Shown here in pieces: positions 19,218 to 29,582 of a stretch of 64,000 nt of DNA (the stretch's first letter is position 1; each line of letters starts with the position of its first letter). The translations under genes were made by a program, and so were the position numbers. The DNA comes from Symbiodinium natans (taxonomy: Eukaryota; Sar; Dinophyceae; Suessiales; Symbiodiniaceae): assembly GCA_905221605.1 (NCBI GenBank), contig CAJNDS010000064.1, positions 136,182 to 200,181 on the forward strand, read 5' to 3'. A model generated the notes under the pieces. The model searched no databases and was not told the DNA's origin. It saw nothing but the letters and a program-made list of their open reading frames with translations.

Positions 19218-20380
19218 TATTCGCGCGACGAAAAAGCGGTTTTGGAAGGGACTTGGGAACCCGGCAGATCCTGGGACAATGCTTCTCGGAAAGCCATAAG
19301 GGACGCAGGGTTCCATCATTGCTGCTTCGACTACTACCTCAAAGGGAAATGTCGCGTGCGATATGGTTGCAAGTGTTCCCACGACGAAATGTCTGAAGAG
19401 CGACTGGCTCAACTGAAGCATCTGGCGAATGTGGCGAACCATGTTCGGTTTCAAAGAGGAAGAGGATTGGAGATTTCTGACAGGAATACCTTCCAACCAC
19501 CGGTAAGTGGGGGAGTGGAATCTTCATCATCTTCGGCGCCACAGGCGTTGCACATGACCAATGTGTCAAAGAAAGCAGGTGAGGTTGATACGCTGGATGG
19601 AGCAGATGGAGATGTACAAAAGGATTCGGTGGCAGAGTCTACCACTGTACGTCTTCAGAATCCGGAAGAGCCAATAGAAAACTGGATGGCTCGCAACCAA
19701 CACTTGTGGGTGTATACACCTCACGTAAGTGACGTGATGATCAAGCTTGGTGTAACCAATGTCAAGGAGCTACAAGAGTATATCTTCGTTGAAGATTTGG
19801 TGGAAAAAGGGGTTAACAAGGTGACGGCCTGCAAAATTCTGGAACTGGTCGGTGGTGTCCATTACCGGCCAATGTCGCCGGATGTGGCTGTTTCTACCAA
19901 TGCATCGGTACGCATGGAGCAATCTTCTGGAAGCCGTGAAGCTGGAAGAGGTGCGGCGAGAACTATCTCTCAGGTGCGTGAAGCTGAAGGTCCTGGTACA
20001 AAAGAGATGCCGCGAGGGTCTTATCGAGAGATTTTCGACACAGGCAAGTACCGTGACGCTTGGACGCTTGCGCAGAGGTCTCCGCTGCGCGTGCAGAGGT
20101 TGCGGTTGGTGGGAGTTGGTATGCCACCGGTGAACCCGCCAACAAAGGGGTATAGGTCAAGATCAAACCCTGTTAGAAGGGGAAGGCCCTTGCTGGATCG
20201 AAAGCAGGTGCGACTGGTGCCACGTTCTCACTCAAATCGGCGTATGCAGCCGGCAGAGGTGGTGGAAAAGCCAAAGCCGCTGGAACTGAAGCCTCGTGGT
20301 GGTTTGTCATATCGATTCAGCAGAGCGTGGGCAGACGTGGTGGATGATGATGATCAGGCGGGAGCTTCGGTCTCCTACGC
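19218..20380 (+). CDS. Segment 5: third CCCH finger and SAM-like domain, copy A
   Basis: This is in the same phase as segment 4, directly after the TGA. A third finger has C-X8-C-X5-C-X3-H (around 19323-19382; Cys pattern in CFDYYLKGKCRVRYGCKCSH). A stretch at about 19677-19853 (HVSDVMIKLGVTNVKELQEY, then EDLVEKGVNKVTACKILELV) resembles a SAM domain: a helix bundle with the typical D-L...G-V...KIL end-helix pattern. A basic Arg/Pro-rich tail follows (20050-20240). The frame stays open into the repeat array to 20549, but from 20381 on it is array sequence, not native protein. Confidence 0.55.
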
Positions 20381-23300
20381 CGCACGCACCCCGCCATGCT
20401 TTTCATGGACCCATGGCTCCTGGTCCCATTCTTCATCCCTTGAGCTGCTCCACCCCCACCCGCAACCCCCACCCCCACCCCGCACGCACCCTGCCCCGCC
20501 GCCCGTGCTTGTCATGGGCCCCTTGCTCCCATGGATGTGGCTCAGCTGACTTTAAAGGGCCCCAGTGCATGCCCAGGCCCTCCGCCCGCTCCGCCCGCTC
20601 CGCTCGCTCCGCCCTCCGCCCTTCCAGCTCCGCCTACTCCCCTCTGGCCCATGCTCCCACTATCCATCCCCTTGACCTACCCCTCATCTCCCTACCCCTT
20701 ACCCCTCACGCACCCATGCCCCTCATGGACCCATGGCTCCTGGCCCCATGGCTCCCCATGGCTCATGGTCCACGGCCCATGGATGTGGCTTCTCAGCTGA
20801 CTTTAAAGGCCCCAGTGCATGCCCGGGCCCTCCGCCCGCTCCGCCCGCTCCGCCCGCTCCGCCCGCTCCGCCCGCTCCGCCCTCCGCGCCCACTCACTCT
20901 CCTTTGGCCCATGCTTCCACTCTCCATCCCCTTGACCTACCCCTCGATGGACCCAGCTCCCTACCCCTTACCCCTCACGCACCCTGGCCGCCCATGCCCC
21001 TCATAAATCCATGGCTCCTGGCCCCATGGCTCCCCTCCGCCCCTACCCCCACCACCCACGCACCCGCCCATCCGCCCTTCCCGCTCCGCATACATTCCCC
21101 TTGCCCAAGCCCCCCACGCACCCCGCCATGCTTTTCATGGACATTCTTCATCCCTTGAGCTGCTCCACCCCCACCCGCAACCCCCACCCCCACCCCGCAC
21201 GCACCCCCGCCGCCCGTGCTTGTCATGGGCCCCTTGCTCCTGGCGTCATGGCTCCACCCCCACCCAACCCCCACCCCCACACACCCCACCCTTTCCACAC
21301 TTCCAACCCCCACCCCCACCCCCCACGCACCGCCCCCCCAGTGGACCCATGGCTCCTGGCCCCATTGCCTCCTGGTCCCATTCTTCATCCCTTGACCTGC
21401 ATGGCTGCCAATGCTGGTCCTATATATGGCCTGCTCCACCCCAACCCCCAACCCCCCCCCCCTACGTCGCACCTTCCACCCCAACCCCCAACCCCCACCC
21501 CCCCACCCCCACCCCCCACGCACCCCGCCCCCCACTGAACCCATGGCTCCTGGCCCCATTGGCTCATGGTCCACAGCTCATGGATGTGGCTTCTCAGCTG
21601 ACTTTAAAGGGCCCCAGTGCATGCCCGGCCGGGCCCTCCGCCCGCTCCGCCCGCTCCGCCCGCTCCGCCCGCTCCGCCCACTCAGCTGACTTTAAAGGGC
21701 CCCAGTGCATGCCTGGGCCCTCCGCCCGCTCCGCCCGCTCCGCTCGCTCCGCCCTCCGCCCTTCCAGCTCCGCCTACTCCCCTCTGGCCCATGCTCCCAC
21801 TCTCCATCCGCTTGACCTACCCCTCATGGACGCAGCTCCCTACCCCTGACCCCTCACGCACCCACGCCCCTCATGGACCCATGGCTCCTGGCCCCATGGC
21901 TCCCCATGGCTCATGGTCCACGGCCCATGGATGTGGCTTCTCAGCTGACTTTAAAGCCCAAGTGCATACCCGGGCCCCCTGCTCCGCCCGCTCCGCCCTC
22001 CGCCCTTCCAGCTCCGCCTACTCACTCTCCTTTGGCCCATGCTCCCACTCTCCATCCCCTTGACGACCCAGCTCCCTACCCCTTACCCCTCCCGCACCCT
22101 GCTCCGCCGTCCATGCCCCTCATGGGTACGCATGGCTCCTGGCCCCCGCCACCCCACCCGCAACCCCCACCCCCACCCCGCACGCACCCTGCCCCGCCGC
22201 CCGTGCTTGTCATGAACCCCTTGCTCCTGGCATCATGGCTCCACCCCCACCCCCAACCCCCACACACCCCACCCTTTCCACACTTCCAACCCCCACCCCC
22301 ACCCCCCACGCACCCCGCCCCCCCACTGGACCCATGGCTCCTGGCCCCATTGCCTCCTGGTCCCATTCTTCATCCCTCGACCTGCATGGCTGCCAACGCT
22401 GGTCCTATATATGGCCCTGCTCCACCCCAACCCCCAACCCCCACCCCCATACCGTACGCACCCTGCCACCCCCAACCCCCAACCCCCACCCCCACCCACC
22501 CACACTTCCAACCCCCACCCCCACCCCCCACGCACCCCCCACTGAACCCATGGCTCCTGGCCCCATTGGCTCATGGTCCACGGCTCATGGATGTGGCTTC
22601 TCTGCTGGCTTTAAAGGGCCCCAGTGCATGCCCGGCCCGTGCTTGTCATGGGCCCCTGGTTTCATGGATGTGGCTTCTCAGCTGACTTTAAAGGGCCCCA
22701 GTGCAAGCCCGGGCCCTCCGCCCGCTCCGCCCGCTCCGCTCCGCCCTCCGCCCTTCACCTCCGCCTACTCCCCTCTGGCCCATGCTCCCACTCTCCATCC
22801 CCTTGACCTACCCCTCATGGACCCAGCTCCCTACCCCTTGCCCCTCACGCACCCATGCCCCTCATGGACCCATGGCTCCTGGCCCCATGGCTCCCCTTCG
22901 CCCCTACCCCCCCCCCACGCACAAACACCGCTTCCCCGCCCCTCCCCCTTCCGCTCCCCAGAACATTCACCTGCAAGCCTCCCATCTTTCATGGCCCCAT
23001 GGCCTGGTCCGATCTCAGCCCTTGGCTGCTCCACCCCCACCCGCACCCACCCCGCACCACCTGCCCCGCCGCCCTGCCGTGTCATGTGGCCCCTTTGCTC
23101 CGGGCGTCATGGCTCCAATCCCCCACCCCCAACACCAACCCCCACCCCCCCCACACACGCCCCACCCTTTCACACTCCAACCCCCACGCACCCCCCCCCC
23201 GCCCTGGACCCATGGCTCCTGGCACCATTTGCCTCCTGCGTCCCATTCTTACATCCCTCGACCTGCCTTGCTTGCCAATGGCGGTCCTAGCTCCACCCCA

Positions 23301-26300
23301 CCCCCAGACCGTAACGCCCCTGCCACCCCCACCCCCACCCCCCCCCCACCCCACACTTCCAACCCCCACCCCCACCCCCCACGCACCCCGCCCCACTGAA
23401 CCCATGGCTCCTGGCCCCATTGGCTCATGGTCCACGGCTCATGGATGTGGCTTCTCAGCTGACTTTAAAGGGCCCCAGTGCATGCCCGGCCCTCCGCCCG
23501 CTCCGCCCGCTCCGCCCGCTCCGCCCGCTCCGCCTACTCCCCTCCCGCAACCCCCACCCCCACCCCGCACGCACCCTGCCCCGCCGCCCGCGCTTGTCAT
23601 GGGCCCCTTGCTCCCATGGATGTGGCTTCTCAGCTGACTTTACGGGCCCTCCGCCCGCCGCGCGCTCCGCTCGCTCCGCCCTCCGCCCTTCCAGCTCCGC
23701 CTACTCCCCTCTGGCCCATGCTCCCACTCTCCATCCCCTTGACCTACCCCTCATCGCGCTCCGCCCTCCGCCCTTCCAGCTCCGACTACTCACTCTCCTT
23801 TGGCCCATGCTCCCACTCTCCATCCCCTTGACCTACCCCTCATGGACCCAGCTCCCTTACCCCTCACGCACCCTGCCCCGCCGCCCATGCCCCTCATGGA
23901 CCGATGGCTTGTGGCCCCATGGCTCCCCTCCGCCCCTACCCCCACCACCCACGCCCACCCATCTCCGCATACATCCCCCTTACGCATCCCGCCATGCTTT
24001 TCATGGACCCATGGCTGCTGGTCCCATTCTTCATCCCTTGAGCTGCTCCACCCCCCACCCCGCACGCACCCTGCCCCGCCGCCCGTGCTTGTCATGGGCC
24101 CCTTGCTCCCATTGTGGATTCTCAGCTGACTTTAAAGGGCCCCACTGCATGCCCGGGCCCTCCGCCCGCTCCGCCCACTCCGCTCGCTCCGCCCTCCGCC
24201 CTTCCAGCTCCGCCTACTCCCCTCTGGCCCATGCTCCCACTTCCCCTTGACCTACCCCTCATGGACCCAGCTCCCTACCCCTTACCCATGCCCCCCATGG
24301 CTGCTGGCCCATCATGCTCCCACTCTCCATCCCCTTGACCTAAACCCCTCATGGACCCACCCTACCCCTTACCCCTCACCCTGCCCCGCCACCCATGCCC
24401 CTCATGGACCCATGGCTCCTGGCCCCATGGCTCCCCTCCGCCCCTCCCCCACCACCCACACACCCGCTCCCCGCCTCTCTGTGCTTCCCGCTCCGCATAC
24501 ATTCCCCTTGCCCAAGCCCCCCACACACCCCGCCATGCTTTTCATGGACCCATGGCTCCTGGTCCCATTCTTCATCCACCCCCACCCCCACACACCCCAC
24601 CCTTTCCACCCTTTGCACACTTCCAACCCCCACCCCCACCCCGCCCCCCCACCTGGCCCCATTGCCTCCTGGTCCCATTCTTCATCCCTCGACCTGCATG
24701 GCTGCCAATGCTGGTCCTATATATGGCCCCTGCTCCACCCCAACCCCCAACCCCCACCCCCATACCGTACGCACCCTGCCACCCCCAACCCCCAACCCCC
24801 ACCCCCCCAACCCCCCACGCACCCCGCCCCCCACTGAACCCATGGCTCCTGGCCTTATTGGCTCATGGTCCACGGCTCATGGATGTGGCTTCTCAGCTGA
24901 CTTTAAAGGGCCCCAGTGCATTCCCGGGCCCTCCGCCCGCTCCGCCCGCTCCGCCCACTCCGCCCTCCGCCCTTCCAGCTCCGCCTACTCCCCTCCCGCA
25001 ACCCCCACCCCCACCCCGCACGCACCCTGCCCCGCCGCCCGTGCTTGTCATGGGCCCCTTGCGTCCCATGGATGTGGCTTCTCAGCTGACTTTAAAGGGC
25101 CCAGTGCATGCCCGGGCCCTCCGCCCGCTCCGCCCGCTCCGCTCGCTCCGCCCTCCGCCCTTCCAGCTCCGCCTACTCCCCTCTGGCCCATGCTCCCACT
25201 CTCCATCGGATCCCCTTGACCTACCCCTCATGGACCCAGCCCCTCACGCACCCATGCCCTTCATGAACCCATGACTCCTGGCCCCATGGCTCCCCATGGC
25301 TCATGGTGCACGGCCCATGGATGTGGCTTCTCAGCTGACTTTAAAGGCCCCAGTGCATGCCCGGGCCCTCCGCCCGCTCCGCCCGCTCCGCCCGCTCCGC
25401 CCTCCGCCCTTCCAGCTCCGCCGACTCACTCTCCTTTGGCCCATGCTCCCACTCTCCATCCCCTTGACCTACCCCTCATGGACCCAGCTCCCTACCCCTT
25501 ACCCCTCACGCACCCTGCCCCGCCGCCCATGCCCCTCATGGACCCATGGCTCCTGGCCCCATGGCTCCCCTCCGCCCCTACCCCCACCACCCACGCGCCC
25601 GCTCCCCGCCCAAGCCCCCCGCACCCCGCCATGCTTTTCCTGCACCCATGCCTCCTGGTCCCATTCTTCATCCCTTGAGCTGCTCCACCCCCACCCGCAA
25701 CCCCCACCCCCACCCCGCACGCACCCTGCCCCGCCGCCCGTGCTTGTCATGCCCCCACCCCCACTTTCCACACTTCCAACCCCCACCCCCACCCCCCACG
25801 CACCCCGCCCCCCCACTGGACCCATGGCTCCTGGCCCCATTGCCTCCTGGTCCCATTCTTCATCCCTCGACCTGCATGGCTGCCAATGCTGGTCCTATAT
25901 ATGGACCCTGCTCCACCCCAACCCAACCCCCAACCCCCACCCCCACCCACCCACACTTCCAACCCCCACCCCCACCCACGCACCCCGCCCCCCGAACCCA
26001 TGGCTCCTGGCCCCATTGGCTCATGGTCCACGGCTCATGGATGTGGCTTCTCAGCTGACTGTAAAGGCTCTCCATGGCTCATGGTCCACGGCCCACCATG
26101 GATGTGGCTTCTCAGCTGACTTTAAAGGCCCCAGTGCATGCCAGGGCCCTCCGCCCGCTCCGCCCGCTCCGCCCGCTCCGCCCTCCGCCCTTCCAGCTCC
26201 GCCTACTCACTCCATGCTCCCACTCTCCATCCCCTTGCCCATGGCTCCCCTCCGCCCACCCGCTCCCCGCCGCCCTTCCCGCTCCGCATACATTCCCCTT

Positions 26301-27436
26301 GCCCAAGCCCCCCACGCTTCATTTCTTGAGCTGCTCCACCCCCACCCGCAACCCCCACCCCCACCCCTTGCTCCTGGCGTCATGGCTCCACCCCCACCCC
26401 CAACCCCCACACACCCCACCCTTTCCACACTTCCAACCCCCCCCCACCCCCCACGCACCCCGCTTTTTCACTGGACCCATGGCTCCTGGCCCCATTGCCT
26501 GGTCCCATTCTTCATCCCTCGACCTGCATGGCTGCCAATGCTGATCCTTTATATGGCCCCTGCTCCACCCCAACCCCCAACCCCCACCCCCATACCGTAC
26601 GCACCCTGCCACCCCCAACCCCCAACCCCCACCCCCACCCACCCACACTTCCAACCCCCACCCCCACCCCCCACGCACCCCCCACTGAACCCATGGCTCC
26701 TGGCCCCATTGGCTCATGGTCCACGGCTCATGGATGTGGCTTCTCTGCTGGCTTTAAAGGGCCCCAGTGCATGCCCGGCCCGTGCTTGTCATGGGCCCCT
26801 GGTTTCATGGATGTGGCTTCTCAGCTGACTTTAAAGGGCCCCAGTGCAAGCCCGGGCCCTCCGCCCGCTCCGCCCGCTCCGCTCCGCCCTCCGCCCTTCA
26901 CCTCCGCCTACTCCCCTCTGGCCCATGCTCCCACTCTCCATCCCCTTGACCTACCCCTCATGGACCCAGCTCCCTACCCCTTGCCCCTCACGCACCCATG
27001 CCCCTCATGGACCCATGGCTCCTGGCCCCATGGCTCCCCATGGCTCACGGTCCACGGCCCAGGGATGTGGCTTCTCAGCTGACTTTAAAGGCCCCAGTCC
27101 CTGCCCGGGCCCTCCGCCCGCTCCGCCCTATTAGGGTTTAGGGTTTAGGGCTTTAGGGTTTAGGGCTTTAGGGTTCAGGGGTTTAAGGTTGAGGGCTTCT
27201 GGTTTAGCGGTTTAGGGGTTTAGGGTTGACCCGCTCCGCCCGCCGCCCGCTCCGCCCTCCGCCCTTCCAGCTCCGCCTACTCACTCTCCTTTGGCCCATG
27301 CTCCCACTCTCCATCCCCTTGACCTACCCCTCATGGACCCAGCTCCCTACCCCCGCCCATGCCCCTCATGGACCCATGGCTCCTGGCCCCATGGCTCCCC
27401 TCCGCCCCTACCCCCACCACCCACTCCCCGCCACGG
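20381..27436. repeat. C-rich modular repeat array A
   Basis: About 7 kb of shuffled modules of 50-250 bp. One carries GGATGTGGCTTCTCAGCTGA and ACTTTAAAGGGCCCCAGTGC, followed by CTCCGCCCG runs. Another carries GGCCCATGCTCCCACTCTCC and CTTGACCTACCCCTCATGG. Another is dense in CCATGG (CCCATGGCTCCTGGCCCCAT). Another is CACCCCCAACCCCCACCCC, with strong G-quadruplex potential on the minus strand. One contains CCAATGCTGGTCCTATATAT. Module order and number vary. About 450 bp near 22.4-22.9 kb recur almost unchanged at 26.57-27.03 kb. Frames of up to 510 codons here are Pro/Ala/His-rich by-products of composition. Confidence 0.9.
27129..27229 (+). repeat. Degenerate TTTAGGG insert inside array A
   Basis: TTAGGGTTTAGGGTTTAGGG, then variants with GGGCTTTAGGG and GGGGTTTAAGG. 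CTCCGCCC-type array sequence lies on both sides. Confidence 0.9.
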
Positions 27437-27493
27437 AGCCCACAGTGCCTTGGCCCCCCTTGGAGGGGGTCGGCGGCACTGGCGGAAGCCATT
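27434..27493. repeat. Hairpin motif at the right end of array A
   Basis: Matches 63543-63602, beyond array B, with one or two differences. It contains CAGTGCC and GGCACTG as arms with an inner CCCCC/GGGGG pair. It is followed here by a (TA)n run. Confidence 0.75.
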
Positions 27494-27494
27494 A

Positions 27495-27522
<28 letters not shown>
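27492..27522. repeat. (TA)n microsatellite
   Basis: About 15 TA dinucleotides. Similar short TA runs lie at 47975-48004, 49428-49460, 50843-50875 and 63489-63530. Confidence 0.95.
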
Positions 27523-27525
<3 letters not shown>

Positions 27526-28240
27526 TGAGCCTGAGACCTTTCGGGTTCTTTTTGCTTAGTTTTCATGTTTGCAATTTAGAAAATGAATAAAGACATACAA
27601 ACCTAGATTTTATTTAGACTTTTGCTAATTCCTTAGCATATAGTATTAGGACTTTCAATCTTAACCTCTGAACCCTAGACTCTACGCAAACGTCCTCCCA
27701 GAGACAATGTGATCACAAGTCACGTATGCATTTTTCTTCGCGCACAATCCTGAGTAAAGTTGAAACGCTTCGGCCCGAGAGATTTTTACGCTAACATACT
27801 GCTAACATTATCCTAAACGATGTTCCAATAGTGTTTCTAGGACAACTTGAGCACAACCGATAAAGGCTAAAAAAAAATGTCTGTAATTATGAGAGCGTGC
27901 ACTAACAACGAATCCGAAAGGGGGACTAATAACGAAAGACTTCGGGGCACGAATAACGAATTTGCGGTCTTAGCAACGTATCCCTGCATGTTTTCAAAGG
28001 GGTGTGGAACCTGAAAAAGGCCCCGGCCTGAAGGGGATGAAAGGAAGCTTGAGCCCAAGGGAAGGACCCCCCCCAAGAGGAGAGGAAGGAGGACCGCAAA
28101 TATAGATAGATCCCACTCGCTAGAAGCCATCAGTGCTCTTTTCGTTTCACGTGAAGCTTCGCTGGCGGGCGAACGCAGGGTTTGGGTTTCCGGTCTCTCT
28201 CTGGCAGCCCAGAGGCCTAAACCTTCAACCGCCAACCCTA
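27523..28240. other. Unique spacer, no gene recognised
   Basis: AT-rich up to about 27.9 kb, then more balanced. A 122-codon minus-strand frame (28235-27867) has a Leu-rich centre but no recognised family. A GAATAAAGA is present near 27583, without gene context. Confidence 0.4.
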
Positions 28241-28620
28241 AACCCTAAACTCCTAAACCCTGAACCCTTCCCGGTCTTCGCGCGCCTTGGCCTTGCCCTT
28301 GGCCTTGCCCTTGCCCTTGCCCTTGCCCTTCTTCGCTTTGCCAGCCGCTGTCGGCAACGCCTCGAAGGGTTAGGTCTTCAGCGGTTTCGAGGCGAGTGAA
28401 GGGTTACGGGTTCAAGCCTTTGTCAGGGCCTCAGGGGTAGAAGCCCGAAACTCTTTTGGCCCGAAACCCTAAACCACGACATCCTGAACCCTTCACGGGC
28501 CTTGCCCTTGCCCTTGACCTTGCTCTTGGGCTTCGCTTTGCCAGCCGCTGTCGGCAACGCCTTGAAGAGGTTGAAAGGGGGGTTCAGGGCCTCAATCGTA
28601 GTCCGCCGACCCCCAACCAG
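28240..28620. repeat. CCCTAAA fragment and two copies of a GCCTTG-rich motif
   Basis: Degenerate CCCTAAA at 28240-28270. CCTTGCCCTTGCCCTTG tracts (28281-28330 and 28498-28530) are each followed by CTTCGCTTTGCCAGCCGCTG (28331 and 28531, offset 200). On the minus strand both copies read ALPTAAGKAK followed by a Lys/Gly-rich run, so a duplicated low-complexity coding fragment is possible. Confidence 0.6.
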
Positions 28621-28679
28621 CCTGGTTGGGGGCGGCGTCAGTGCAGACCCATTTTTCCTGCCAACCCGCCCAGACACCC

Positions 28680-29130
28680 ACCGCCCACCCCGCCATTGCT
28701 CAGTCATGGCTCCCGGGCTCATGCCCTATGGCGTCATGGTTCCATGGCCGGTTCACGGGGCCCCTCATGGCTGCACCCTTGGCTCCCCCTTCCCATGGGT
28801 TGATGAGGTCATGATGGGGCATCCCCGCTCCGCCCACCCCACCCATGGCTTCCATGGCCCCATGGCCCCATGGTCCCATGGCCCCATGGCTGTTCGACTC
28901 TAGCAGCCGACTTTAAAGGCCTCGGTGGTGGCTCCCATGACCCATGGTCCCACATGTCGCATGCCCCTGAACCCTCAGTGCATGCGCTTACTCCGCTCTC
29001 TCCGCCCTCCCCGCCCCTTCCCCCACTTTGGACCCTCGACCTATCAGCGTCATGGCCATGGCCTCCATGGCCCCATGGCCCCATGGTCCCATGGCCCCAT
29101 CTGGGAGCACCACTGACTTCTGCACAGGTG
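28680..29130. repeat. CCATGG-rich relic related to the C-rich arrays
   Basis: High density of CCATGGCCCCATGG phrases, plus GCCGACTTTAAAGGCCTCGG, which resembles the CAGCTGACTTTAAAGG module of arrays A and B. This is a decayed outlier of the same repeat family. Confidence 0.65.
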
Positions 29131-29194
29131 GGAGCACCACCATGGCAGGGTCAAGGCCTAACGGGTCGTACTGCATCACGTGCTTGTGGGAGCC

Positions 29195-29315
29195 CCACTA
29201 TATAAAGGTACTCCACTATGATCCCTTAAAGGGTATCTAGACATGCCCTCTTACAATCCCTTCAAGGGTCTAAAGAGGAACCCCGTTATGATCCCTGAAA
29301 GGGTAGATATAGGGA
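29195..29315. repeat. Short palindromic ATCCCTTAAAGGGTA repeats
   Basis: Three to four copies, 35-45 bp apart, of a CCCTTNAAGGG-type palindrome (ATCCCTTAAAGGGTAT, ATCCCTTCAAGGGTCT, ATCCCTGAAAGGGTAG). Confidence 0.7.
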
Positions 29316-29363
29316 GATTATGGGGCACCTCATTTTCCCCCATCCCCTACCAACGAACAGCAA

Positions 29364-29480
29364 CTGCGCGCTTTTTCATTAAAAGCGGCTCAGTGTTGGG
29401 CCAGTTCAAGATTATTGCAGCAATCTCTAGCGAATGCCCGTGTTGCAGTTGGTATGAGAAGCCCGTCACTGAAGCGGATA
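29364..29480 (-). repeat. 117-bp duplicated exon-like segment, copy 1
   Basis: Matches 29954-30070 (offset 590) with about three substitutions. On the minus strand it keeps two open phases, one reading SASVTGFSYQLQHG and one reading IRFSDGLLIPTATRAFARD. In copy 1 the second phase is preceded in frame by a protein-like stretch (GTAEEELFQRTLQAP). It may be an exon duplication of the gene just upstream on this strand. Confidence 0.7.
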
Positions 29481-29582
29481 GGGGCCTGCAAGGTGCGCTG
29501 GAAGAGCTCTTCCTCGGCTGTTCCCTGTGAGCAACTTCCTTCAAGAAGCAGCTTCCCACACACATGCTACCTCTGTGACAGT

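Larger units (their letters stand above)
16206..20380 (+). pseudogene. Interrupted multi-domain RNA-binding-type gene, copy A
   Basis: Domains read in order on the plus strand: WW (about 16863-16952), acidic linker, S1 RNA-binding fold (about 17962-18159), MLLE/PABC-type domain (about 18350-18538), a second MLLE-like stretch, two CCCH zinc fingers, an in-frame TGA at 19215-19217, a third CCCH finger and a SAM-like domain (about 19677-19853). The reading phase must change near 17010-17060, 17445, 17510, 17635, 18300 and 18590, each time in the same net (+1) sense and usually beside a short A or G run. No intron-sized insert separates the phases. The frame then runs without a stop into the C-rich array at 20381, so the native 3' end is lost. 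From known roles of these domains, the product would bind mRNA and PAM2-motif partners. Alternatives to a pseudogene are base-insertion errors in the assembly, or an unusual decoding system. The same breaks occur in copy B. Confidence 0.7.
15327..21330. repeat. Unit A copy of a 6-kb exact duplication
   Basis: This stretch matches 51273-57276 at a constant offset of 35946. Every conceptual frame in both strands has the same length and sequence in the two copies, and the 20-unit TTTAGGG run at 15722-15861 has the same length in both. Identity stops abruptly at about 21331, inside the C-rich array. Beyond that point the copies are similar but differ by substitutions and indels. Confidence 0.9.

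Noticed and set aside
28841-29100. CCATGG-rich stretch as a restriction-site or methylation island
   Set aside because: Explained as a decayed relative of the C-rich array modules. No separate function is supported.
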